Source of the DNA: Dyella thiooxydans
GTDB lineage: Bacteria; Pseudomonadota; Gammaproteobacteria; Xanthomonadales; Rhodanobacteraceae
Direction of reading: 5' to 3'
NCBI RefSeq assembly: GCF_001641285.1
Contig: NZ_CP014841.1
Location: forward strand, 2,914,001-2,978,000
DNA length: 64,000 bases
The notes under the pieces are model-generated. The model worked only from the letters and a program-made list of their open reading frames with translations, was not told where the DNA came from and made no database searches. The position numbers and the translations under genes were made by a program. Positions 18,418 through 27,220 of the stretch are shown here, one piece after another (the first letter of the stretch is position 1; every line of letters begins with the position of its first letter).

Positions 18418-20142
18418 GTGAAGCCGCCCGTGCCACTCAATCGCGCCCACCCGCTGTGGCTGGGCAACGCCCGTCGCGAACTGCTCTGGTCCGGCCTGTT
18501 CGCCCTGTTCGTGCTCGGCATCGGCATCGGCCTGCGCGATCCCTGGCCGTCCGACGAGCCCCGTTTCGCCCTGGTCGCCCACTGGATGGTCGAGCATGGT
18601 CAGTGGCTGTTCCCGCATCGCGGCCACGAGCTGTACCCGGACAAGCCGCCGGTGTTCATGTGGCTGCAGGCGCTGGCCTACTTCCTTACCCGCAGCTGGC
18701 GCATCGCTTTCCTGCTGCCATCGCTGCTCTCGGCGATGGGGGCGCTGGCCCTGGTCTACGACCTGGCGCGCCGGCTGTGGAACCACCGCAGTGGCCTGCT
18801 CGCCGCGCTGACACTGCTGGTAACGATCCATTTCACCTATCAGATGCGCAACGCGCAGATCGACCCGCTGCTGCTCGGCTGGATGACCCTGGCCAATTAC
18901 GGCCTGCTCCGTCACCTGCTGCTCGGCCCGGCGTGGCGATGGTTCTGGGTCGGCTGCTTCTTTGCCGGCGTCGGTGTCGTGACAAAGGGCGTCGGTGTGC
19001 TCGCGCTGCTGATGCTGGTGCCGTTCGCCTTCGCACGCAGCCGCAGTTGGCGGCACGTTGCCCGGTTCGAGGGGGGCGCCGGGCGCTGGGCCCTGGGGGC
19101 GCTCGCCTTCCTGCTGCCGGTGCTGGGTTGGGTGGTGCCGATGGTGCTGGTCGCGCACGCGGACGGCGATCCGCAGCACGCCGAATACGTGCAGAACATC
19201 CTGTTCGGGCAGACCGTGCACCGTTATGCGACACCGCCCGGACATATCCATTCGATCGGCTTTTTCCTGGGAATCATCGCCGCCGACTGGTTGCCGCTCT
19301 CGCTGCTGCTGCCGTGGGCGATCCCGGCCTGGTGGCGGCGCCTGAAGCGCCGCGACGCGCGCTTCCTGCTGCCGCTGGGCTGGATCGTGCTGATCCTGGT
19401 GTTCTTCTCGCTGAGCCCGGGCAAGCGCGACGTCTACATCCTGCCGGCCCTGCCGATCGCCGCGCTGGCGATGGCGCCGATGCTTCCCGCGCTGCTGCGC
19501 CGTTCCGGCGTCTGCCGTGCACTGTTCGCACTAACCGCGGGCTTGGCCGGCGCGCTGACGCTTGCCGGTGCACTGGCGCTGATCCGGCATCCGGCGTGGT
19601 CGGTGAAGATCGAGCACAGCCTCGACCCGAAGATCTGGTGGCTGTTCCTGGCGATGGGTGCGGGCGGACTGCTGATTGCCGCGCTTACGCGCGTGCGGCG
19701 CGCGCCGCTCGGGTGGGCCGCGTTCGCCGCCCTGCTCTGGAGTGTCTACGGACTGTGGGGATACCCGCTGCTCAATGCCGACCGTTCCGCGCTGGGGGTG
19801 ATGGAGAAGGCGCGCGCGATCGCTGGCCCCGACGCCACGATCGGGCTCGTCGCCTGGAAAGAGCAGAACCTGCTGATGGCCCAGGGCCCGGTGACCGAGT
19901 TCGGCTTTCTCAAACCATGGCCGCAACAGTTTTCCGACGCCGTGGACTGGCTGAAGGCCGACCCGGCCCATCGCTGGCTGTTCAGCCTGGACGCCGCAAT
20001 GGGGGACTGCGTGCAAAAGACCAAGGCCACCTATGTCGGTCACGCCAACCGTCGCGAATGGTGGATGTTCCGCGCCGACGCTGTGGTGAGTGGCTGCACG
20101 CCCGGGGGAGCGGGAAACGATGACGACAACAGCGAGGACTGA
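18418..20142 (+). CDS. GT39/ArnT-like glycosyltransferase, integral membrane
   Basis: A 574-residue polytopic protein of the PMT/ArnT superfamily. It has an acidic DEPRFA motif near residue 40 in the first periplasmic loop, then YPDKPPVFMWLQAL, then about ten hydrophobic helices. Such enzymes move a sugar from polyprenyl phosphate to lipid A, other glycans or proteins on the periplasmic face. The GTG at 18418 is 73 bp after rsmB. Its 3' end overlaps the O-antigen ligase-like gene by 23 bp. The sugar and acceptor cannot be told. Confidence 0.85.
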   Translation: MKPPVPLNRAHPLWLGNARRELLWSGLFALFVLGIGIGLRDPWPSDEPRFALVAHWMVEHGQWLFPHRGHELYPDKPPVFMWLQALAYFLTRSWRIAFLLPSLLSAMGALALVYDLARRLWNHRSGLLAALTLLVTIHFTYQMRNAQIDPLLLGWMTLANYGLLRHLLLGPAWRWFWVGCFFAGVGVVTKGVGVLALLMLVPFAFARSRSWRHVARFEGGAGRWALGALAFLLPVLGWVVPMVLVAHADGDPQHAEYVQNILFGQTVHRYATPPGHIHSIGFFLGIIAADWLPLSLLLPWAIPAWWRRLKRRDARFLLPLGWIVLILVFFSLSPGKRDVYILPALPIAALAMAPMLPALLRRSGVCRALFALTAGLAGALTLAGALALIRHPAWSVKIEHSLDPKIWWLFLAMGAGGLLIAALTRVRRAPLGWAAFAALLWSVYGLWGYPLLNADRSALGVMEKARAIAGPDATIGLVAWKEQNLLMAQGPVTEFGFLKPWPQQFSDAVDWLKADPAHRWLFSLDAAMGDCVQKTKATYVGHANRREWWMFRADAVVSGCTPGGAGNDDDNSED

Positions 20143-21469
20143 GCCGCTGTCCCGCTTCGGCAACGCGCGTCACGGGGTCCTGATCGCTGCGCGCTGGTGC
20201 GCCGTGGCGAGCCTGTTCATGGCACCGGTCAACAAACCCGGCACCAACGTGGCGCTTGGTCTGTGCATCCTGTTGTCGTTGCTCGGTGCGGACACTGGCC
20301 GGCGGTGGCTTGCCTCCTGGCGTCATCCGGTCGTGCGCGGCGCCCTCGTGTGGTGGGGGGTGCTTTTCCTCAGTGCCCTGCATACCTGGTACCTGACGTC
20401 GAAGCTGCCGCTCGGCGGGTCCTTCGTCTGGGCCTGCTGGTATCCCCTGGCCCTGGGTTCGGTGCTCGACGACGATCGCTGGCGGGGACGTGCGCTGGTC
20501 GCCTTTGCGGCGGCCATGGCGCTGACCGTGCTGATTTCCTGGGGCATGGCCTTCGGCTGGATTCCCCAACGCGCGCTGGTCGCCACCCAGCCGTTCATGC
20601 GCAACACCGTGTTCAAGGAATACACCCAGCAGGGCCTGGCAACCCTGATCTTCGCGTCGATGGCACTGGCTGCGGCGACGCGCGCGCAGTCGAGGACCAC
20701 GCGCTGGGGCCTGGCACTGGTATCCGTGCTGGCCGTGGCCAACGTCTGCTTCGCGCTGGAAAGCCGCACCAGCTATCTGACCCTTTTGCCCGTGGCCGCG
20801 TACTGGGCTTGGCGGCTGCTGCTTCGGCGCTGGTCGCCGCTGAAGGCCCGGGCGGCCATGCTCACCCTCGGCGCGGCCACCGCTACCGCGCTCTGGTTCA
20901 TACCTCTCGTGCGCGATCGCCTGGTGCTGTCCGTCGATCACGAAATCGTCGCATATGAACAGCAACATACGGCGACTTCGTCGGGGATCCGGCTCGAACT
21001 CTGGCGCCGTACGTTGCCAATGATCGCCTCTGCCCCCATTTTCGGGCACGGCCTGCACCAATGGGAGCCGCTGTATCGGCAAGCGACCCGCGACATGCCC
21101 AACCGGCAAGCGTTCATGATGGGGCACCCGCACCAGGAGATGCTGTTGATCGTGGCCGAGCAGGGATGCGCCGGCCTGCTGGTTTATCTGCTGTTACTCG
21201 TCGCGCTCGCACGCTACATATCCCGCCTGGATCCGCCGCAACGTGATATCTATGCGAGCGCGCTCCTGGTGTATCTCGTGGCGGGGATGGCGAATTGTCT
21301 CTGGGCTGACTTTACCCACCGACACGTATTTATCCTTCTCCTGTCCTGCATTCCGCTGGTAGCGCAGGGAGAATCCACCAAGGCCCCGGACGGCTTGCCT
21401 GATGCACGAAAGAACCTACGACAGCGTGACGGTGGTCTGCGTCACGTACCAGAGCCGGGAGCTGGCTGA
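20120..21469 (+). CDS. O-antigen ligase/polymerase-like protein (Wzy_C family)
   Basis: A 449-residue inner-membrane protein with about ten predicted helices. A large periplasmic loop carries GIRLELWRRTLPMIASAPIFGHGLHQW near residue 290-320 and HPHQEMLLIVAEQG near 345, the region that holds the conserved Arg and His of WaaL ligases. It probably attaches glycan to lipid A-core or polymerises a short repeat. Ligase and polymerase cannot be told apart by sequence alone. The start ATG has GGGGGAGCGGGA upstream. Confidence 0.82.
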   Translation: MTTTARTEPLSRFGNARHGVLIAARWCAVASLFMAPVNKPGTNVALGLCILLSLLGADTGRRWLASWRHPVVRGALVWWGVLFLSALHTWYLTSKLPLGGSFVWACWYPLALGSVLDDDRWRGRALVAFAAAMALTVLISWGMAFGWIPQRALVATQPFMRNTVFKEYTQQGLATLIFASMALAAATRAQSRTTRWGLALVSVLAVANVCFALESRTSYLTLLPVAAYWAWRLLLRRWSPLKARAAMLTLGAATATALWFIPLVRDRLVLSVDHEIVAYEQQHTATSSGIRLELWRRTLPMIASAPIFGHGLHQWEPLYRQATRDMPNRQAFMMGHPHQEMLLIVAEQGCAGLLVYLLLLVALARYISRLDPPQRDIYASALLVYLVAGMANCLWADFTHRHVFILLLSCIPLVAQGESTKAPDGLPDARKNLRQRDGGLRHVPEPGAG

Positions 21470-22400
21470 ATCGCTGGCGGAACGTCTGCGGCCCTTTCCG
21501 CAGGTCATCGTCATCGACAACGGCAGCACCGACGGCACGGCAGCGGCGCTGCGCCAGTTGCTTCCGCATGCCCGCGTATTGCAGCGGGAGACCAACGGCG
21601 GCTTCGGCAAGGCAAACAACGAGGCCATGGCGCAGGTTCGCACGCCCTTCGCCCTGCTGCTCAATCCCGATTGCAGCCTTCCGGCCGACTCGATGGAAGT
21701 GCTGATGGCCTGTATGGACCGCTACCCCTCGGCGGGGGCGATCGCCCCACAGAGCTGGCGCGCCAGCGGGCGCCCCCAGAAGAGTTTCCGGCCTGCCTTT
21801 TACGAAAAACTGCCCCGGCAGGCTTACCTGCCGCCGGATGGAACCTGCTCCGCTCAGTGGCTCAACGGTTGCTGCCTGCTGGTACGCACCGGCGCGTTCC
21901 ACCAGATCGGAGGCTTCGACGAGCGATTCTTCCTCTATTACGAGGACGATGACCTGTGCCTGCGCCTGAGGCGGGCTGGATATGAATGCCTCATCGAGCC
22001 TGCGGCCAGGGCCCTTCATACAGGCGGGGCATCGTCCTCGCCGAGCGCCTCCCTCAGCCTGTTCAAGGCCTTCCACTACGCGCGCTCCCGCCACCTGGCG
22101 ATCTGCAGGTACCGCGGCCGCGGTGCGGGCTACCGCTATCTGGCCAAGACGCTGCTGGCCGCTGCGCCGCTGTGCCTGGGGTACGCCGTAGTGCTGCAAC
22201 GCAGGCACGCGATGAAATGGCTGGCATGGGGGGCGGCGGCAGCCCGCGCATTGCTGGAACCGCCACCTGCCAAGCTTGCCGAACAGGAAGCATCACGCCG
22301 GGCTCACGCCCCCGCGAAGCGACCGATCGATCCGCTCAGGCGTGGATGGGCGCCCCGGCAGACGCTCCCACTGAACGAAGATCAGCCGGCGGAGCAATGA
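21402..22400 (+). CDS. GT2 glycosyltransferase (rhamnosyltransferase-like)
   Basis: A 332-residue cytoplasmic transferase with the GT-A fold. Nucleotide-sugar motifs are VVCVTYQSRELAE, VIDNGSTDGT and the metal-binding region NPDCSLP. GFDERFFLYYEDDDLCLRL near residue 170 is the ED-D catalytic block of WbbL/rhamnosyl-type GT2 enzymes. It overlaps the preceding gene by 68 bp. Its 3' end also overlaps a convergent GT2 gene by 65 bp. The donor sugar is not known. Confidence 0.88.
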   Translation: MHERTYDSVTVVCVTYQSRELAESLAERLRPFPQVIVIDNGSTDGTAAALRQLLPHARVLQRETNGGFGKANNEAMAQVRTPFALLLNPDCSLPADSMEVLMACMDRYPSAGAIAPQSWRASGRPQKSFRPAFYEKLPRQAYLPPDGTCSAQWLNGCCLLVRTGAFHQIGGFDERFFLYYEDDDLCLRLRRAGYECLIEPAARALHTGGASSSPSASLSLFKAFHYARSRHLAICRYRGRGAGYRYLAKTLLAAAPLCLGYAVVLQRRHAMKWLAWGAAAARALLEPPPAKLAEQEASRRAHAPAKRPIDPLRRGWAPRQTLPLNEDQPAEQ

Positions 22401-23190
22401 ACTCCCGCAGGTGGGCGGCCACGCCCATCTCGCAACGGACCAGGTTCCTTGCGCGCGTGTCCTCCACCACCCGGTCGTTCGGGTTGTCGACGATGCACTT
22501 GCGGGTAGGGTGATAGAGGTGGGTGGCGAGTGCGCTGAAACGCACGTCCCGTCGCGACAAGCCCGCATGGAACGCGCGGATCGCCAGTTCGGTGTCCTCC
22601 CGGCCCCAGCCGGTCATGGCCTCATTGAAGCCGTTGACGCGCAGCAGGTCGTCGCGCCAGAACCCCATGTTGCAACTCTTGATGCCGCGCTGCTTGTGCC
22701 CCGGGCGGGCATACAAGCGGGCGACCAGCGGCAAGCGGAGGGTGTGGCGGCGCCGCTCGATGCCGCGCTCGAAGAATCCGGGCTGGTCGAGCTCCCCGCA
22801 GATCATGCGGCGGGTCAACGCCTCGTCGGTCAATACGCGCGAACCCTGCACGAAACACCCGGGGCGGGCAAACGCACGATGGTCGGCAATGAAATGTCGC
22901 TCCGCGACCATGTCGCCGTCCAGCAGCACCAAGTAGTCGCCCTGGGCTGCGGCAATGGCACGATTGCGCGCACGACTCATCCGTGCGCCATCGTCGGGCT
23001 GCCACAGGTGCACGAGCCGCACCGGATAGTCGCGGGCTACCCGTTCGAGCAACTGCCGCGTGTCATCGTGCGAGCCGTCGTCGGTCACGATGACCTCGTG
23101 GGGCAGCTCGGTCTGCCGCGCCAGCGCGCGCAGCACCAGGCCGAGCGCCTGCGGCCAGTTGTAGGTGATCACCGCGACGCTGATGCGCAT
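22336..23190 (-). CDS. GT2 glycosyltransferase (galactosyltransferase-like)
   Basis: A 284-residue GT-A transferase. Motifs are VAVITYNWPQALGLVL, VTDDGSHDDT, LVLLDGDMV (DxD) and GFNEAMTGWGREDTELAIR near residue 200, the C-terminal Glyco_transf_7C acceptor-site motif of beta-galactosyltransferase-like enzymes. Its start codon overlaps the stop codon of the upstream GT2 gene (TGATG), so the uxs-GT2-GT2 set reads as one operon on the minus strand. Confidence 0.87.
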   Translation of the reverse strand: MRISVAVITYNWPQALGLVLRALARQTELPHEVIVTDDGSHDDTRQLLERVARDYPVRLVHLWQPDDGARMSRARNRAIAAAQGDYLVLLDGDMVAERHFIADHRAFARPGCFVQGSRVLTDEALTRRMICGELDQPGFFERGIERRRHTLRLPLVARLYARPGHKQRGIKSCNMGFWRDDLLRVNGFNEAMTGWGREDTELAIRAFHAGLSRRDVRFSALATHLYHPTRKCIVDNPNDRVVEDTRARNLVRCEMGVAAHLREFIAPPADLRSVGASAGAPIHA

Positions 23191-24137
23191 CAGCCCAACC
23201 CTTTGAACTCCACGGGGAGTTTGCCGCGACGACGCCAGGCTGACCAGAGGATCGATAGCGATTGCTCGGTGCGACGCAGCCAGCTGCCCCGTCGGAGCCG
23301 GACCAGTCCTGCATAGCGGCGGGCCTCGCGCGAGGTCGGTTCGGGCTTGGTCTTGAACTCCTGTTTGGCGAACTCGACGCAGCGCGCGTCCAACCCGACC
23401 GAGCGCGCATAGTGCTCGATCAGGCCGCGCGAGCGGAAGCGGTTGAGGTACTCGTTCGCCGGGGTGCGATGGCTCCACCAGCCGTTGGCGCCATGGATGC
23501 GATAGCGCACGGTACCGGTCGGCAGGTAGTACTTGCGTCCGCCCAGGATACTGGTGCCGAACACCAGGCAATTGTCGGCGGAAAGGCGCCAGGACGAAGA
23601 GAGGCTGGCCGGGAGCTCCAGGGTCCGCCGAGCCCAGTCGATCCGGAGCGCGATCGCCGAGGTCGGCGCGCCGTACCAGTGCGTCAGCATGTAGGTGCTG
23701 ACCGCGGTGAAGCCGAGGTCCACCGCGCGGTCGGCGTAGCGCATCCGGGCCACCTGCTGGTCGAACAGCTCGATATCGGTGAACACGAAGTCGATGTCCC
23801 TGCGCGTATCGAACAGCTCACCCAGCCGCGCCAGGTGCTCCGGGCGCCAACAGTCGTCGGCGTCGAGGAAGCAGACCACGTCGCCGCTCGCCTGGGCGAG
23901 GCCGCGCTGGAACGCCACCAGTTGCCCCCCGTTTTCACCCATCAGCAGGATCACGCGTGGATCCCCGCCATAGCGCTCGACCAGCATGGCCGGGGAGCCG
24001 TCGGTGGAGCCATCGTCCACCACGATCAACTGGTGCGGCGCGCGTGTCTGCGCCAGCACGCTGTCGACTGCTTCGCAGACGAAGGCGCCGTAGTTGTAGT
24101 TCGTGACGATGACCGAGAAGCGCACCGGTGCAGTCAT
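23190..24137 (-). CDS. GT2 glycosyltransferase
   Basis: A 315-residue GT-A transferase with [30 protein letters not shown] and [16 protein letters not shown] (DxD) in the first 110 residues. The C-terminal half ([15 protein letters not shown] region) is family-typical but gives no donor. The ATG at 24137 overlaps the stop of the UDP-xylose synthase gene by 4 bp, making UDP-xylose a plausible donor for this or the next enzyme; this is inference from gene order. Confidence 0.87.
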   Translation of the reverse strand: MTAPVRFSVIVTNYNYGAFVCEAVDSVLAQTRAPHQLIVVDDGSTDGSPAMLVERYGGDPRVILLMGENGGQLVAFQRGLAQASGDVVCFLDADDCWRPEHLARLGELFDTRRDIDFVFTDIELFDQQVARMRYADRAVDLGFTAVSTYMLTHWYGAPTSAIALRIDWARRTLELPASLSSSWRLSADNCLVFGTSILGGRKYYLPTGTVRYRIHGANGWWSHRTPANEYLNRFRSRGLIEHYARSVGLDARCVEFAKQEFKTKPEPTSREARRYAGLVRLRRGSWLRRTEQSLSILWSAWRRRGKLPVEFKGLG

Positions 24138-25084
24138 GCGGCATGCCCCTCGGCAAACAGCTGGCGGAAGTACGCGATCGTCTCCTTCAGGCCATCCTCC
24201 AGCGCCACCCTTGGCTGCCACCCCAGCTCTTCGCGCGCCAGCGCGATGTCCGGCTGGCGCTGCCGCGGATCGTCCGCCGGCAGCGGGCGATGGACGATAC
24301 GGGACGCACCGCCGACCAGGCGCAGCACCAGCTCGGCCAGCTCGATCATGGTGAACTCGACCGGATTGCCGATGTTCACCGGCCCGGTGAACCCGCGCCG
24401 GGAGTCCATCATCCGCAGCATCGCCTCGACCAGGTCATCGACATAGCAGAAGCTGCGCGTCTGCCTGCCGTCACCGTAGAGGGTGATGTCCTCGCCCCTG
24501 AGCGCCTGCACGATGAAATTGCTCACCACGCGCCCGTCATTGGGATGCATGCGGGGGCCGTAAGTGTTGAAGATGCGCACCACCTTGATGTCCAGGTCGT
24601 GCTGGCGGTGATAGTCGAAGAACAGCGTCTCGGCGCAGCGCTTGCCCTCGTCGTAACAGCTGCGGAAACCGATCGGATTGACCCGTCCCCAGTACTCCTC
24701 GCGCTGCGGATGCATCTCCGGGTCGCCGTACACCTCGCTGGTCGAAGCCTGCAGGATGCGCGCCCTCAGCCGCTTGGCCAGGCCCAGCATGTTGATCGCG
24801 CCATGCACCGAGGTCTTGGTGGTCTGTACCGGATCGTGCTGGTAGTGCACCGGGGAGGCCGGACAGGCGAGATTGAAGATGCGGTCGACCTCCACGTAGA
24901 GCGGAAAGGTGACGTCATGGCGCATCAGCTCGAAATCCGGCCGCCCCAGCAGGTGGGCGACGTTCTTCTTGGTCCCGGTAAAAAAGTTGTCGACGCAGAG
25001 CACGTCGTGCCCGGCGGCGAGCAGACGGTCGCAAAGATGCGAGCCGAGGAAACCGGCGCCGCCAGTGACGAGAATTCGATTCAT
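24134..25084 (-). CDS. UDP-glucuronate decarboxylase (UDP-xylose synthase, SDR)
   Basis: A 316-residue extended SDR that converts UDP-glucuronate to UDP-xylose. The NAD site is [16 protein letters not shown] at the N-terminus. The UXS signature [19 protein letters not shown] follows near residue 75, and the catalytic Y-x3-K is in [11 protein letters not shown] near 147. [17 protein letters not shown] and SFCYVDDLV are also typical. No other epimerase subclass has the ACPASP motif, so the call is strong. It is the first gene of the uxs-GT2-GT2 operon and indicates xylose in a surface glycan. Confidence 0.92.
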   Translation of the reverse strand: MNRILVTGGAGFLGSHLCDRLLAAGHDVLCVDNFFTGTKKNVAHLLGRPDFELMRHDVTFPLYVEVDRIFNLACPASPVHYQHDPVQTTKTSVHGAINMLGLAKRLRARILQASTSEVYGDPEMHPQREEYWGRVNPIGFRSCYDEGKRCAETLFFDYHRQHDLDIKVVRIFNTYGPRMHPNDGRVVSNFIVQALRGEDITLYGDGRQTRSFCYVDDLVEAMLRMMDSRRGFTGPVNIGNPVEFTMIELAELVLRLVGGASRIVHRPLPADDPRQRQPDIALAREELGWQPRVALEDGLKETIAYFRQLFAEGHAA

Positions 25085-25240
25085 TGAAACGCCTTGATTT
25101 GGAGGCCTGTCCTGGCCGAAGCACCCCTGTCGATCACGGAATTCTGTCATGTGTCCAAAGTCACGGAGTTGACCACAGGCACCCGGTGGACATATCTGGT
25201 TCAGTGAGGGCAACCGGCCGGCGCCCTGTAGAATCCCGCC

Positions 25241-26056
25241 ATGCGCACCCTCCCCCTGACCCTGGTCGTCATCACCCACAACGAGGCGCATACCATCGCC
25301 CGCTGCCTGGACTCGATCCCGTTCGCCGCGGAAAAGCTGGTGGTGGATTCCGGCAGCGACGATGATACGGTCGCGATCGCAAGAGCCCACGGCGCCCGCG
25401 TGGTGCAGCAGGAGTGGCTGGGTTTCGGACCGCAGCGCAATTTCGCTACCACCCAGTGCACACACGACTGGATCCTCGCGCTGGATGCCGACGAGTCGCT
25501 CTCGCCGGAACTGGTGGCGGAGCTGGAGCGCGAGCTCCCCGCCCTGATGGCCAGCGACGCTCCGGCCGCCTGGCTGCGCCGGCGCACCATCTACATGGGC
25601 CGGCCGATGCGCTGGTACCGGCCGAGCGTGGGCGAGAAGCTGGCCCGGATCTATCACCGCGACCGCGCCCGCTGGACCGACGCCCGGGTGCACGAGTCGC
25701 TGCGCTTCGAGGGTCGCGCGCCGACCTTCACCGCGCCGTTCGACCACGCCAACAACCCGACCCTGCCGCACAAGCAGCTCAAGGTGCTGCGCTACGCCGA
25801 GCTGAAGTGCCGCGACTGGCTGGAGAAGGGCAAGCCGGTGCGGATGTGGCAGGCGCCGTTTGTCTACCTGCTGGCCTTCCTCAAGGACTACGTGTTCCGG
25901 CTGGCCATGCTCGACGGCTGGCGCGGTTTCCTGATCGCGCAGACCGCGGCCAGCTATGCGCTGTACAAGCGCATGCGCTACTACGAGATGCGCCAGAACC
26001 CGGCTTCGGTGGCCGAGGCCGAGGCGGTGCTCAGGCGCCACGGTATCGACCGCTGA
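25241..26056 (+). CDS. GT2 glycosyltransferase, WaaE/KdtX-like (LPS core)
   Basis: A 271-residue transferase starting [20 protein letters not shown] with [22 protein letters not shown] and a C-terminal amphipathic region ([20 protein letters not shown]) that suits inner-membrane contact. This layout matches the WaaE/KdtX enzymes that add a beta-linked hexose to the LPS inner core. It is divergent from the uxs operon, with 156 bp between them. Confidence 0.87.
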   Translation: MRTLPLTLVVITHNEAHTIARCLDSIPFAAEKLVVDSGSDDDTVAIARAHGARVVQQEWLGFGPQRNFATTQCTHDWILALDADESLSPELVAELERELPALMASDAPAAWLRRRTIYMGRPMRWYRPSVGEKLARIYHRDRARWTDARVHESLRFEGRAPTFTAPFDHANNPTLPHKQLKVLRYAELKCRDWLEKGKPVRMWQAPFVYLLAFLKDYVFRLAMLDGWRGFLIAQTAASYALYKRMRYYEMRQNPASVAEAEAVLRRHGIDR

Positions 26057-26125
26057 GCCCCCCGGATCGGCAAGCAGGATGCCACGCCTTAAGCTACGCG
26101 TCCTGATTCATCGGCCGGACCCGCC

Positions 26126-27160
26126 ATGCCCAAGCACTACCTCCTCTACGGCTCCGAACGTTACGCGCTGGCGATCCTGCGCCCGCTGCAGGCGGCGATC
26201 CGCGCCCGCGGCGACGAGACGGCGTGGTTCTTCGACGGCCCCGGCGCGGAGGATCTGGTCGATGGCGAGCGCCTGCTGAACGTGGAAGAGGTGCGTCGCT
26301 GGAAGCCGATCGCCGTGCTCACCCCAGGCAACCACCTGCCGCACTTTTTCCCGGGCGTGAAGGTCGAGGTGTTCCACGGTTTCGATGCCGGCAAGCCGCG
26401 CCACATCTACATCCGCGGCTTCTTCGACCTGTACTGCACCACCGGCCCGCGCGACACCGCGCAGTTCCAGGCGCTGGCCGACCAGCTCGGCCACTTCGCC
26501 GTGACCGAGACGGGCTGGCCCAAGCTCGACCCGTTCATGCGCGAGATCGCCGGCCCGCTGCCGCCGGTGCGCACGCCGCCGGTGATCCTCTACCACTCGA
26601 CCTTCTCGCCCTCCTGGAGCGCCGCCGAGACGCTGTATGAAGAGGTCAAGCGGCTGTCGCGCGACGGCCGCTGGCGCTGGATCGTCACCTTCCATCCGAA
26701 GATGAACCCGGAAACCCGCGTCAAGTACAAGGCACTGGAGAACGAGCACCTGCGCTTTGCCGAAGACGACAACATCCTCGACCTGTTCGGCCAGGTGGAC
26801 ATGATGTGCTCGGATACCTCCTCCGCCCTCAACGAATTCCTGCTCACCGGCAAGCCCGTGGTCACCTTCAGGAACCGCCGTCCCGGTCCGCAGCTGATCG
26901 ACATCGACCGGGCGGAGGATTTCGAGCCGGCGATCGAACGCGCGCTGGCCCGGCCGCCGGAGCTGATGCAGGCGATCCGCGACTATGCCGATGCCATCCA
27001 TCCCTACCGTGACGGGCGCTCCAGCGAGCGGGTGCTGGATGCCATCGACGCCTTCATCGCCGGGGGCGGCCGCAACCGCAAGCCGAAGCCGATGAACCTG
27101 TGGCGCAAGTTCAAGCTGCGCCGGCGTATCGGCTACTGGGGACCGCCCCGCGTCCGCTAA
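26126..27160 (+). CDS. CDP-glycerol glycerophosphotransferase family protein
   Basis: A 344-residue soluble protein with the C-terminal half of TagB/TagF-type enzymes: VILYHSTFSPSWSAAETLYE near 155, IVTFHPKMNPETR near 190 and DMMCSDTSSALNEFLLTGKP near 230. Teichoic acids do not occur in Gram-negatives, so here it probably adds phosphoglycerol or a related phosphate group to LPS or capsule. It has no membrane segment. A basic C-terminal tail (KFKLRRRIGYW) may bind the membrane. Confidence 0.82.
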   Translation: MPKHYLLYGSERYALAILRPLQAAIRARGDETAWFFDGPGAEDLVDGERLLNVEEVRRWKPIAVLTPGNHLPHFFPGVKVEVFHGFDAGKPRHIYIRGFFDLYCTTGPRDTAQFQALADQLGHFAVTETGWPKLDPFMREIAGPLPPVRTPPVILYHSTFSPSWSAAETLYEEVKRLSRDGRWRWIVTFHPKMNPETRVKYKALENEHLRFAEDDNILDLFGQVDMMCSDTSSALNEFLLTGKPVVTFRNRRPGPQLIDIDRAEDFEPAIERALARPPELMQAIRDYADAIHPYRDGRSSERVLDAIDAFIAGGGRNRKPKPMNLWRKFKLRRRIGYWGPPRVR

Positions 27161-27220
27161 GCCGGCAGCCAGCCGCGCGGCAGCTAGAATGCGGGGCCGA
27201 ATCCCCCGACGAGCCACACC

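Noticed and set aside
18375-20123. A second long frame over the first ArnT-like gene, same strand
   Set aside because: Arg/Ala/Pro-rich shadow; the membrane-protein frame has the family motifs.
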